Below are positions 7,314 to 14,432 of a stretch of DNA of 64,000 nt, piece by piece. Source of the DNA: an uncultured Bacteroidales bacterium (lineage in GTDB: Bacteria; Bacteroidota; Bacteroidia; Bacteroidales; Paludibacteraceae); the NCBI GenBank assembly GCA_900317885.1, contig ONIM01000011.1, positions 22,136 through 86,135 of the forward strand. The letters run 5' to 3'. Position numbers and translations under genes: made by a program. Each line of letters begins with the position of its first letter. The stretch's first letter is position 1. The notes beneath the pieces were generated by a model. The model was not told where the DNA came from. It saw nothing but the letters and a program-made list of their open reading frames with translations, and did no database searches.

Positions 7314-9151
7314 CTTTAGAACAACATATATCTTCTCTTGCAAAATCTGCTGTCAAGGATCTCTATGATGTAGAAGCCACAGACGCACAGATTCAGTTAC
7401 AAAAGACGCGTCCGGAGTTTGAGGGAAACATCACCCTCGTGGTCTTTCCATTTGTCAAGCTGGCGCGCAAAGCCCCGGCTCAGGTAGCCGCAGAGATTGG
7501 CGAAGAACTCATGAAAAGTGAGTTGGTCGCTAAATATAACGCCGTTCAGGGTTTTCTCAACCTCTCTATCTCCGATGCCTTCTGGGTAGAGCAACTCCGG
7601 GCCATCGACGCCGACGAGCACTATGGACGCTTTGAGCGTCCTTCGGAAAAAGCCCTTCCCTTTAAGGAGGGGGAAGGGGTAGGCTCCCCCCTGATGATGG
7701 TTGAGTACTCCTCCCCGAATACGAACAAACCGCTTCACCTGGGTCACGTGCGCAATAACCTTCTTGGTTATTCGATTGCTAAAATCCAAGAGGCGAACGG
7801 ATGGAAGGTGGTGAAAACCAATATTGTCAACGACCGCGGTATTCATATCTGCAAATCCATGCTTGCGTGGCTGAAGTTCGGCAACGGCGAGACGCCGGAG
7901 TCTTCCGGCAAGAAAGGTGACCACCTCATCGGCGACTACTACGTGCGTTTCGATAAGGAGTACAAGGCGCAGATAGCAGAGCTAACGGCGAAAGGCATGG
8001 ACGAAGAGACCGCCAAACGTGAGGCGCCGCTGATGCTTGAGGCGCAGGAGATGCTCCGTAAATGGGAGGCGAACGACCCCGAAGTGCGCGCGCTGTGGGC
8101 GAAGATGAACGAGTGGGTCTACGCCGGTTTTGACGAGACCTACAAGCGCATGGGCGTCTCTTTCGATAAGATCTACTATGAGTCCAACACCTATCTGGAG
8201 GGCAAATCCGAGGTGGAGAAGGGACTTGCTTCGGGGGCTTTCTACCGCCGTGAGGACGGCTCTGTATGGGCGGATCTGACGAAGGACGGACTCGACGAGA
8301 AGCTGCTGCTTCGTTCGGACGGCACTTCCGTCTATATGACCCAGGATATAGGTACCGCCAAGCTCCGCTTCCAGGACTACCCGATAGATAAGATGGTCTA
8401 TGTGGTGGGTAACGAACAGGAGTATCACTTCAAGGTGCTCTCCATCCTCCTTGACCGCCTCGGGTTCCCGTTTGGTAAGGAGTTGGTACACTTCTCGTAC
8501 GGCATGGTCGAGCTCCCGAACGGTAAGATGAAAAGCCGTGAAGGAACGGTGGTTGATGCCGACGATCTGATGGATAAGATGGTTTCTGACGCGCGTGAGA
8601 TCAGTAAGGATAAGGTGAACACCCTGCAGGGCATTACGGAAGCTGAGGCAGACGAGATCGCCCGCAAGGTAGGCTTGGGCGCTCTGAAATACTTCATCCT
8701 CAAGGTTGATCCGCGTAAGAACATGCTCTTCAATCCTGCTGAGTCGATTGATTTCAACGGCAACACCGGGCCGTTCATCCAATACACCTACGCGCGTATC
8801 CAGTCTGTCCTGCGGAAATCTGTCAGTCCGAAGGATGGTCTGTCTTCTGTCAGCGATAGCGGTCTGTCAGCCGAAGGCGGTCTCGATGCCAAAGAATTGG
8901 CATTGATCCAGCGCCTATGCGAGTACCCCGCAGCGGTACGTACTGCCGGAGATGAGTTCTCGCCCGCGGTCCTTTGTAATTACGCGTACGCGTTAGCGTG
9001 TGACTTCAACTCCTTCTATCACGATCTCTCGATCCTCAACGAACCCGACGAGCAAAAGAAAACGCTACGTCTGCTTCTTTCTGCAAACGTAGCGAAGATC
9101 TTAAAATCCGCTTTCGGGCTCCTCGGTATCGAGATGCCCGAGCGGATGTAA
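7310..9151 (+). CDS. argS: Arginyl-tRNA synthetase
   Basis: A class I aminoacyl-tRNA synthetase of 613 residues, charging tRNA-Arg in the cytosol. The N-terminal additional domain starts MTLEQHISSLA. The HIGH-type motif is KPLHLGHVRNN, the ATP-site loop is KMKSREGTVVDADDL, and the anticodon domain includes YTYARIQSVLRK. I choose the ATG at 7310 because it overlaps the previous stop and begins at the normal family N-terminus; an in-frame TTG lies 27 bp upstream. Two repeat-derived insertions are visible: ALPFKEGEGVGSPL just before the first catalytic block, and SVSPKDGLSSVSDSGLSAEG after YARIQSVLRK. The stop lies only 4 bp from the convergent rpsA stop. Confidence 0.95.
   Translation: MTLEQHISSLAKSAVKDLYDVEATDAQIQLQKTRPEFEGNITLVVFPFVKLARKAPAQVAAEIGEELMKSELVAKYNAVQGFLNLSISDAFWVEQLRAIDADEHYGRFERPSEKALPFKEGEGVGSPLMMVEYSSPNTNKPLHLGHVRNNLLGYSIAKIQEANGWKVVKTNIVNDRGIHICKSMLAWLKFGNGETPESSGKKGDHLIGDYYVRFDKEYKAQIAELTAKGMDEETAKREAPLMLEAQEMLRKWEANDPEVRALWAKMNEWVYAGFDETYKRMGVSFDKIYYESNTYLEGKSEVEKGLASGAFYRREDGSVWADLTKDGLDEKLLLRSDGTSVYMTQDIGTAKLRFQDYPIDKMVYVVGNEQEYHFKVLSILLDRLGFPFGKELVHFSYGMVELPNGKMKSREGTVVDADDLMDKMVSDAREISKDKVNTLQGITEAEADEIARKVGLGALKYFILKVDPRKNMLFNPAESIDFNGNTGPFIQYTYARIQSVLRKSVSPKDGLSSVSDSGLSAEGGLDAKELALIQRLCEYPAAVRTAGDEFSPAVLCNYAYALACDFNSFYHDLSILNEPDEQKKTLRLLLSANVAKILKSAFGLLGIEMPERM
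7651..7692 (+). repeat. Family C G/C-block phrase inside argS
   Basis: CCCTTCCCTTTAAGGAGGGG followed by GAAGGGGTAGGCTCCCCCC: blocks of C and G able to pair, read in frame as LPFKEGEGVGSP. Related blocks occur at 14113-14145, 14178-14215, 15963-15980 and 63531-63548. Confidence 0.6.
8811..8882 (+). repeat. GGTCTGTC-type phrase inside argS
   Basis: Imperfect tandem phrases (CTGTCAGTCCGAAGGATGG, TCTGTCTTCTGTCAGCGA, GGTCTGTCAGCCGAAGGCGG) form a serine/glycine-rich insertion between two conserved segments of the anticodon-binding domain. Confidence 0.55.
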
Positions 9152-9155
9152 GGAA

Positions 9156-10964
9156 TTACTCCTCGTCTTTCTTAGCAGCTGCCTTCTTGGTGGCTGCTTT
9201 TTTTGCCGGCTTCTCCTCAGCTTCCATGGAAGCCTTGAGTTCTGCCAGAGCGCTCAGGTCACCGAGAGTAGTCTTCTCTACCTTCGGCATCTCTACCTGC
9301 GGTTCCTCTTTAGCAGCTTTCTTAGCTGCCTTCGGAGCTGCCTCTTTGCGCTCCTCCCATGTGCGGAGGTGGCTAACGAGAATACGTTTCGCGTCGCGGT
9401 TGAACTCGATTACCTTGAACGGCAGCTCGTCGCCTACAGCAACCGGGCTCTTGTCCTCTTTCTGGAGGTGGCGGGTCGTGCAGAATGCCTCTACGCCTTC
9501 CTCGAGAGAGATAACGGCTCCCTTGTCGGTCAACTCAACTACCTTACCATCTACGATGGTGTCAACACCGAACTTAGCCTCAAGTTCCTCCCAAGGATTC
9601 TCCTCGAGTTGCTTGTGACCAAGGCTCAGACGGCGGTTAGCTACGTCGATGTCAAGTACAACAACCTCGATCTGAGCACCGATCTGGGTGAACTCATTCG
9701 GGTGTTTGATCTTCTTGGTCCAGCTCAGGTCGCTGATGTGGATCAGACCGTCAACGCCTTCCTCGATCTCTACAAAGACACCGAAGTTGGTGAAGTTACG
9801 AACCTTAGCCCAGTGACGGGTTCCGACTGCGTACTTGGTCTCTACGTTTGCCCACGGATCAGCCTTGAGTTGCTTGATACCGAGAGACATCTTACGCTCA
9901 GCGCGGTCGAGAGTCAGGATAACAGCGTCAACCTCGTCGCCTACTTTCAAGAAGTCGTTAGCGGAACGGAGGTGCTGGCTCCAGCTCATCTCAGATACGT
10001 GTACCAGACCTTCTACGCCTTCTGCAATCTCAACGAATGCTCCGTAGTCAGCCATAACGACTACCTTACCGTGAACCTTGTCACCAACCTTCAGGTTAGG
10101 ATCAAGAGCATCCCACGGATGCGGAGTCAGCTGCTTCAGACCAAGAGCGATACGCTTCTTATCATCGTCGAAATCAAGGATTACCACGTTGATCTTCTGG
10201 TCGAGCTGCAGCAACTCGTGCGGGTCGTTGACGCGGCCCCAGCTCAGGTCGGTAATGTGGATCAGACCGTCAACACCACCCAGGTCGATGAAGACGCCGT
10301 AGTTGGTGATATTCTTAACGGTACCCTCGAGTACCTGACCCTTCTCGAGCTTGCCGACGATCTCAGCCTTTTGTGCTTCGAGTTCAGCCTCGATGAGGGC
10401 TTTGTGAGAAACAACGACGTTACGGAACTCCGGATTCAGTTTCACGATCTTGAACTCCATCGTCTTACCTACGAGAATATCGTAGTCGCGAACCGGCTTC
10501 ACGTCGATCTGGCTGCCCGGGAGGAATGCTTCCATGCCGAGAACGTCCACGATCATGCCGCCTTTCGAACGCCATTTGATGTAACCGGTAACGATCTCAC
10601 CTGCGTTGTAAGCCTCGTTAACGCGGTCCCAAGCGCGAGCGGTGCGAGCCTCTTTGTGCGAAAGCACGAGCTGACCCTTCTTGTCCTCCTGGCTCTGAAT
10701 ATAGACTTCTACTTTGTCGCCTACCTTCAGCTCCGGGTTGTAACGGAACTCTGCTGCCGGTACAATACCGTCAGACTTGTAGCCTACGTTGACAACTACC
10801 TCGCGTTTGTTAATCGAAATAACGGTACCTTCTACTACTTCGTTGTCCTTGATAGCGGAAAGGGTCTCGTTGTACTTTTGGATTTCTTCTTCGTTTTGTT
10901 TGCCTTGCTTTTGTGCTTCATAGGCATCCCAGTCGAAGTTCTGGAGAGAAAGATTTTCTGCCAT
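9156..10964 (-). CDS. rpsA: 30S ribosomal protein S1
   Basis: The 602-residue product contains six successive S1 RNA-binding repeats (for example GVFIDLGGVDGLIHITDLSW, GAFVEIAEGVEGLVHVSEMS and GVFVEIEEGVDGLIHISDLS) and ends in a lysine/alanine-rich tail (KKAATKKAAAKKDEE) common in Bacteroidota. S1 helps mRNA binding on the 30S subunit, notable in a lineage that largely lacks Shine-Dalgarno sites. I choose MAENLSLQNFD at 10964 as start; an upstream in-frame ATG at 10997 is possible but adds an atypical leader. It lies 39 bp downstream of serS and probably shares its transcript. Codon use is strongly biased, as expected for high expression. Confidence 0.95.
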   Translation of the reverse strand: MAENLSLQNFDWDAYEAQKQGKQNEEEIQKYNETLSAIKDNEVVEGTVISINKREVVVNVGYKSDGIVPAAEFRYNPELKVGDKVEVYIQSQEDKKGQLVLSHKEARTARAWDRVNEAYNAGEIVTGYIKWRSKGGMIVDVLGMEAFLPGSQIDVKPVRDYDILVGKTMEFKIVKLNPEFRNVVVSHKALIEAELEAQKAEIVGKLEKGQVLEGTVKNITNYGVFIDLGGVDGLIHITDLSWGRVNDPHELLQLDQKINVVILDFDDDKKRIALGLKQLTPHPWDALDPNLKVGDKVHGKVVVMADYGAFVEIAEGVEGLVHVSEMSWSQHLRSANDFLKVGDEVDAVILTLDRAERKMSLGIKQLKADPWANVETKYAVGTRHWAKVRNFTNFGVFVEIEEGVDGLIHISDLSWTKKIKHPNEFTQIGAQIEVVVLDIDVANRRLSLGHKQLEENPWEELEAKFGVDTIVDGKVVELTDKGAVISLEEGVEAFCTTRHLQKEDKSPVAVGDELPFKVIEFNRDAKRILVSHLRTWEERKEAAPKAAKKAAKEEPQVEMPKVEKTTLGDLSALAELKASMEAEEKPAKKAATKKAAAKKDEE

Positions 10965-11003
10965 GTTGGTAAAAATCTCAATTAAAGGGTTAAACAATGT
11001 TAA

Positions 11004-12371
11004 TTATCGGATCATCGTGTCGCCGAAGTAAGGCTGTAAAGCCGCAGGGATGCGGATACCTTCCTCCGTCTGGTTATTCTCCAGAAGCGCAGCGACGATG
11101 CGCGGGAGAGCGAGCGCCGAACCGTTCAGCGTGTGGCAGAGCGTCACTTTCTTATCCTCCGCACGGCGGTAACGGCATTTCAGCCGGTTCGCCTGGTAGG
11201 TGTCGAAATTAGACGTACTGGACACTTCCAGCCAGCGGTGCTGGGCTTCGCTATATACTTCAAAATCATAACATAGAGCCGCCGTGAAACTCATATCTCC
11301 GCCGCTTAGACGAAGGATACGATACGGTAACTCGAGCTTCTGCAAGAGACCTTCTACGTGCGCGAGCATCTCCTTATGACTCGCGTCCGAGTGCTCGGGC
11401 GTGTCTATACGCACGATCTCGATCTTCGAGAACTCATGGAGTCGGTTCAGACCCCGTACGTCCTTGCCGTAACTGCCTGCCTCGCGACGGAAACACTCCG
11501 TGTAAGCGCAGTTCTTGATTGGCAACTTGTCCTCGTCGATGATCACGTCGCGGTAGAGGTTCGTCACCGGTACCTCGGCGGTCGGAATGAGATACAGGTC
11601 ATCTACCTCGCAGTGGTACATCTGTCCCTCTTTGTCGGGCAGCTGACCGGTGCCGTAACCCGAAGCGGCATTGACCACCGTCGGCGGCATGATCTCTGTA
11701 TAGCCGGCTTTGTTCGCTTCGGCGAGGAAGAAATTGATGAGCGCGCGTTGCAAACGGGCACCCTGACCGATATATACCGGGAATCCAGCACCGGAGATCT
11801 TCACGCCTAAGTCGAAGTCAATGAGGTTGTATTTCTTCGCGAGCTCCCAGTGAGGCAACTTCTCGCTCTGGGCGATGCGCTCAGCGGCGATAGCCTCATC
11901 TACCTCGCTGTTCCAGTCCTTCAGCGCTACAGCGCCGTCCTTGCTAATCGCGTCGATCATCGGCTGGTTAGGCCAGTTGCCGATACGCACGGCGAGGTTG
12001 TCCTCGGCACTTGCGCCTTCCGGCACGATGTCGTACGGTACGTTCGGGATGGTCAGCAGCAACTTGGTCTGCGCCTCCTCTGCCTCCGCCATCTTCGCGT
12101 CGTACTCGGCGATCTGCGCTTTGAGGGATCCCGTCTGCGCTTTCGCTTCCTCTGCCTCTCCGCGTTTGCCTTGCGCCATCAGCGCACCGATGGACTTCGA
12201 GATCTTATTCATCTCTGCTGCAGCCGCATCTTTCTGCTGCTGAGCAGCCTTGCGTTCTCCATCCAGACGAAGCACCTCGTCTATCGCCTCTGCGGCTCCA
12301 GCGAAGTGCTTCTTTTCCAAACCGGCTACGATACGAGCTTTGTCATCGTAGATTTGTTTGAGTGTTAGCAT
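11004..12371 (-). CDS. serS: Seryl-tRNA synthetase
   Basis: A class II synthetase of 455 residues (usual length about 425), charging tRNA-Ser and tRNA-Sec-type acceptors. The N-terminal coiled-coil arm (about residues 25-110, rich in alanine, glutamate and lysine) binds the tRNA and is slightly long here. Class II motifs are visible: VVNAASGYGTGQLP, LIPTAEVPVTNLY, FRREAGSYGKDVRGLNRLHEF (motif 2) and NGSALALPRIVAALLENNQ (motif 3). It sits downstream of rpmA, separated by a 58-bp spacer that holds a family A phrase. Confidence 0.95.
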   Translation of the reverse strand: MLTLKQIYDDKARIVAGLEKKHFAGAAEAIDEVLRLDGERKAAQQQKDAAAAEMNKISKSIGALMAQGKRGEAEEAKAQTGSLKAQIAEYDAKMAEAEEAQTKLLLTIPNVPYDIVPEGASAEDNLAVRIGNWPNQPMIDAISKDGAVALKDWNSEVDEAIAAERIAQSEKLPHWELAKKYNLIDFDLGVKISGAGFPVYIGQGARLQRALINFFLAEANKAGYTEIMPPTVVNAASGYGTGQLPDKEGQMYHCEVDDLYLIPTAEVPVTNLYRDVIIDEDKLPIKNCAYTECFRREAGSYGKDVRGLNRLHEFSKIEIVRIDTPEHSDASHKEMLAHVEGLLQKLELPYRILRLSGGDMSFTAALCYDFEVYSEAQHRWLEVSSTSNFDTYQANRLKCRYRRAEDKKVTLCHTLNGSALALPRIVAALLENNQTEEGIRIPAALQPYFGDTMIR

Positions 12372-12388
12372 AGTCTTTCAACTTTTGT

Positions 12389-12418
12389 CTTTGAGCGGCT
12401 TTGCCGCGGTCTTTCGAC
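12389..12418 (-). repeat. Family A phrase repeat, copy 4 (rpmA/serS spacer)
   Basis: A 30-bp unit with the inverted repeat GCGGC-TTT-GCCGC at 12395-12407, identical over its full length to copy 5 upstream of rplU. Partial units (TTTCAACTTTTG, TTTCGACTTTCTTC) flank it. Confidence 0.88.
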
Positions 12419-12429
12419 TTTCTTCTTTT

Positions 12430-12687
12430 TTACTCTACCGGTTGAATGGATACGTACGATTTGTTGTCGCGTTTCTTGCGGAAGGTTACGATACCGTCGC
12501 AAAGTGCGAACAACGTGTGGTCGCTTCCCATACCCATGTTTTCACCCGGGTTGTGAACCGTACCACGTTGACGTACGATGATGTTACCTGCCTTTGCGAA
12601 TTGACCACCAAAGATCTTCACGCCAAGACGTTTGCTTTCTGATTCACGGCCGTTCTTAGAACTACCGACACCTTTCTTGAATAACAA
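12430..12687 (-). CDS. rpmA: 50S ribosomal protein L27 with an unusual start
   Basis: From its fourth residue this 85-residue protein is a standard L27 ([20 protein letters not shown] onwards), part of the peptidyl-transferase region of the 50S subunit. The N-terminus is odd: instead of the usual ATG with MAHKKG, the only start in frame is a TTG giving MLFKKG, with a stop codon four codons upstream of it. That TTG lies 26 bp inside the end of rplU. Either the genes overlap with a non-ATG start, or a small deletion (real or from assembly) has removed the original L21 stop and L27 ATG. Confidence 0.85.
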   Translation of the reverse strand: MLFKKGVGSSKNGRESESKRLGVKIFGGQFAKAGNIIVRQRGTVHNPGENMGMGSDHTLFALCDGIVTFRKKRDNKSYVSIQPVE

Positions 12688-12994
12688 TTTCTTTAACTAC
12701 TACGTTGGTCAGATCCTGACGGTGACCATTCAGCTTGCGATAACCTTTGCGACGTTTCTTGTGGAATACAAGAATCTTCTCGCCACGGCACTCGTTGTCG
12801 AGCACTTCGCAAACTACTTTAGCGCCTTTCACGTACGGAGCGCCTACTTTTACTTTGCCCTCGTTGTCGAGCAGCAGTACGTTCTCGAATTCAACCGTCG
12901 CGCCTTTCTCAAGGTCTGCAACGCGGTTGATGAACAGTTTCTTGCCAGCTTCTACTTTAAACTGCTGGCCTTTCATTTCTACAATTGCGTACAT
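12662..12994 (-). CDS. rplU: 50S ribosomal protein L21
   Basis: The 110-residue L21 starts [20 protein letters not shown] and keeps the family signature [18 protein letters not shown] near the C-terminus. It binds 23S rRNA in the large subunit. The last residues ([13 protein letters not shown]) run into the beginning of rpmA in another frame and do not look like a normal L21 end. It is the first gene of the rplU-rpmA-serS-rpsA unit. The predicted transcription start near 13167 leaves a leader of about 170 nt that contains a family A hairpin. Confidence 0.92.
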   Translation of the reverse strand: MYAIVEMKGQQFKVEAGKKLFINRVADLEKGATVEFENVLLLDNEGKVKVGAPYVKGAKVVCEVLDNECRGEKILVFHKKRRKGYRKLNGHRQDLTNVVVKEIVIQERCR

Positions 12995-13025
12995 CTGTAC
13001 TTTATTAGTATTTGGGGGATTTCGT

Positions 13026-13055
13026 CTTTGAGCGGCTTTGCCGCGGTCTTTCGAC
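13026..13055 (-). repeat. Family A phrase repeat, copy 5 (rplU leader)
   Basis: A 30-bp unit identical to copy 4, with the inverted repeat GCGGC-TTT-GCCGC at 13032-13044, lying in the transcribed leader of rplU about 30 bp upstream of its ATG. Confidence 0.88.
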
Positions 13056-13173
13056 TTTCGACTAATTCCCTTGTTACGGCGGTGCGGCGATAACCTTTTC
13101 CTGTGCGCTGCTGTCGTACGACTCATACGCTGCGGTGGTTATACTTAATCTGGCCTTTCCGCAAAATAGCCCG

Positions 13174-13205
13174 CAAAATTACTACTTTTTTCTGACATGA
13201 CCAAA
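13174..13205 (-). promoter_or_regulatory. Promoter of the rplU operon
   Basis: Minus strand TTTG (13205-13202), 20 bp, TAATTTTG (13181-13174). It is divergent from the promoter at 13254-13285. Confidence 0.85.
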
Positions 13206-13253
13206 TTTTTTTGCATTTTTTTTGCTTTTTTAGCAATTTTTTCTTGCGTTGTT

Positions 13254-13285
13254 CTTGCGTATCTCGTTTTTTTATTGTACCTTTG
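13254..13285 (+). promoter_or_regulatory. Promoter of the small tagged secreted protein
   Basis: CTTG (13254-13257), 20 bp, TACCTTTG (13278-13285), followed 31 bp later by the ATG at 13316. The -33 region continues as TTGCGTATC. Confidence 0.85.
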
Positions 13286-13315
13286 CGGCATGATTTATAA
13301 AACGTTAGTTTGAAT

Positions 13316-13774
13316 ATGATATTGAGAAAATGTATCCTATGCGTATTTTTAGCGGCATTAAGCATTCATTCGCTAAAAGCAGATGATGACCCATGCCATA
13401 TATATATGGGGGCTATGTCGGTTGGGGTTTTCCGTTCTACGCTAGTTTATGACATCTCTAAAAATGGAACAATTACGCCACCTTATGTTGATAGTGTTTG
13501 GGTAACGCCTGCCGATACAAGCGATGTGCTTATGGTTACGTATGCCCAAAATCATGAAAAAATAGATATATCTTGCCTTGACAGAGGAATATACGTTCTG
13601 TTTATTCGAATAGGAGATTGTGTGATTGGCAGAATGTTTTATTATAGGGGATATGCAACAGATGTCTTGGAAACGAAAACAAAGCCTTTTGTTCGTAAAT
13701 ATATACACGATGGAAAATTACTAATAAAATGTGATGACAAGACTTACACGGTGATAGGACAAGAGGTTAAGTAA
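13316..13774 (+). CDS. Small secreted protein with T9SS-like C-terminal tag
   Basis: I do not recognise a known domain in this 152-residue protein. It has a signal peptide (MILRKCILCVFLAALSIHSL, cleavage probably before ADDD) and a short mixed-strand middle with DISCLDRGIYVLFI. It ends with DGKLLIKCDDKTYTVIGQEVK. That end matches the tag seen on other secreted proteins in this window ((D/N)G-x-L/I-F-I, then Y-x-hydrophobic-x-G-x-x-V-K/R at the extreme C-terminus), which resembles the last strand of T9SS sorting domains. The coding sequence is richer in A/T than its neighbours. It has its own promoter and terminator, so it is probably monocistronic. Confidence 0.75.
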   Translation: MILRKCILCVFLAALSIHSLKADDDPCHIYMGAMSVGVFRSTLVYDISKNGTITPPYVDSVWVTPADTSDVLMVTYAQNHEKIDISCLDRGIYVLFIRIGDCVIGRMFYYRGYATDVLETKTKPFVRKYIHDGKLLIKCDDKTYTVIGQEVK

Positions 13775-13798
13775 ACCCAAACAGCCGCTAATTTTCAG

Positions 13799-13824
13799 AA
13801 GGAGTCCTTCAGGGCTCCTTTTTT
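13799..13824 (+). terminator. Intrinsic terminator after the small tagged protein
   Basis: Stem AAGGAGTCC / GGGCTCCTT (one T-G wobble) with a TTCA loop, running straight into a T tract at 13819-13824. Confidence 0.88.
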
Positions 13825-13969
13825 AATGACCAATAACCAACTACTACGAATTTTTAATTTTTAATTTCTAAAGCAGGGTATCGCGACGTACGTAGAGGAG
13901 AACAAAGGACGAGAGGATGGATTGTATATGACGTACTTTAGACGAAGTAAACGCTAATAGACGCAGAAA

Positions 13970-14073
13970 CGAATAGACCAGAAGACCAGATGACCAGTTG
14001 TTTTCTTACACTATACCCACGCGCGTGTGTGAGATTATAATAAGAAACTGGTCAGCCGGTCAGCTGGTCAGCC
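13970..14073. repeat. GACCAG phrase and inverted counterpart
   Basis: AGACCAGAAGACCAGATGACC (three units near 13974-13997) faces CTGGTCAGCCGGTCAGCTGG (14048-14072). The inner arms GACCAGTTGTTTTCTTA (13992-14008) and TAAGAAACTGGTC (14041-14053) are inverted repeats enclosing about 32 bp that contain the palindrome CACGCGCGTG. Confidence 0.7.
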
Positions 14074-14084
14074 TAAAAAACGTC

Positions 14085-14216
14085 GTCCATTGCGTCCGAA
14101 TTCTATTCGGACATCTTCCCCTCTATTGGGGGATTGAGGGGCTATTTTGTCCATTGCGTCGGGATGTTATCCCGACATAGCCCTCCTTCCCTGAATGGGG
14201 GAGGTTAGGAAGGGTT
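14085..14216. repeat. Two tandem hairpin plus G/C-block units
   Basis: Each unit reads GTCCATTGC, then a hairpin, then ACAT and a family C block. Hairpin 1 is GTCCGAAT-TCT-ATTCGGAC (14094-14112). Hairpin 2 is GTCGGGAT-GTT-ATCCCGAC (14158-14176). The stems differ at three paired positions, each compensated on the other arm. The blocks at 14113-14145 (CCCCTCTATTGGGGG) and 14178-14215 (CCCTCCTTCCCTGAATGGGG) are themselves able to fold. Confidence 0.8.
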
Positions 14217-14304
14217 TATCAGCCTCCATTTACGGCTCAAAACCGCGATATGACCGCGACGTGACCGCGACCTCTACGTACTGTTACACGAAAATAAAAA
14301 AGAT

Positions 14305-14412
14305 ATGAGAATCATTCCTATTATGCCGAAAGTCAAAATGATGGCGGGTATCGCCGCTATTTCCGGTAAATTCGGAAACATGTTTTGTGGTGACTACCGC
14401 TTGAAAAAGTAA
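14305..14412 (+). CDS. Possible 35-residue peptide
   Basis: An ATG-to-TAA frame encodes MRIIPIMPKVKMMAGIAAIS and ends GKFGNMFCGDYRLKK. It follows an A-rich stretch (AAAATAAAAAAGAT) of the sort that often precedes starts in Bacteroidales. The sequence is basic with a hydrophobic middle. I do not recognise a family with confidence. It lies directly after the repeat-packed region and ends 20 bp before the convergent ATPase gene. It could equally be a chance frame or the remnant of a longer gene. Confidence 0.3.
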   Translation: MRIIPIMPKVKMMAGIAAISGKFGNMFCGDYRLKK

Positions 14413-14432
14413 TGATGCGTTTGGAATAGTTA

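Larger units (their letters stand above)
13825..14304. other. Gene-free, repeat-packed intergenic region
   Basis: About 480 bp with no convincing gene. It holds a TTTTTAATTTTTAATTTC run (about 13850), GACCAG phrases and their inverted counterparts (13970-14072), two tandem hairpin-plus-G/C-block units (14085-14216), and GACCGCGAC-type tandem phrases (14240-14272). It is the densest concentration of phrase repeats in the window. Confidence 0.75.

Noticed and set aside
9369-10985. A 538-codon open frame on the plus strand opposite rpsA
   Set aside because: It is the mirror of a highly codon-biased ribosomal gene; the translation has no recognisable domain or start context, and rpsA is unmistakable.
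12995-13126. N-terminal extension of L21 (reading [11 protein letters not shown] onward)
   Set aside because: The extension is an open leader containing a family A repeat; L21 proteins start at [10 protein letters not shown], and the ATG at 12994 fits.
13825-14304. Insertion sequence or phage remnant in the gene-free region
   Set aside because: No transposase or integrase fragment in any frame and no target duplication seen; only short phrase repeats.
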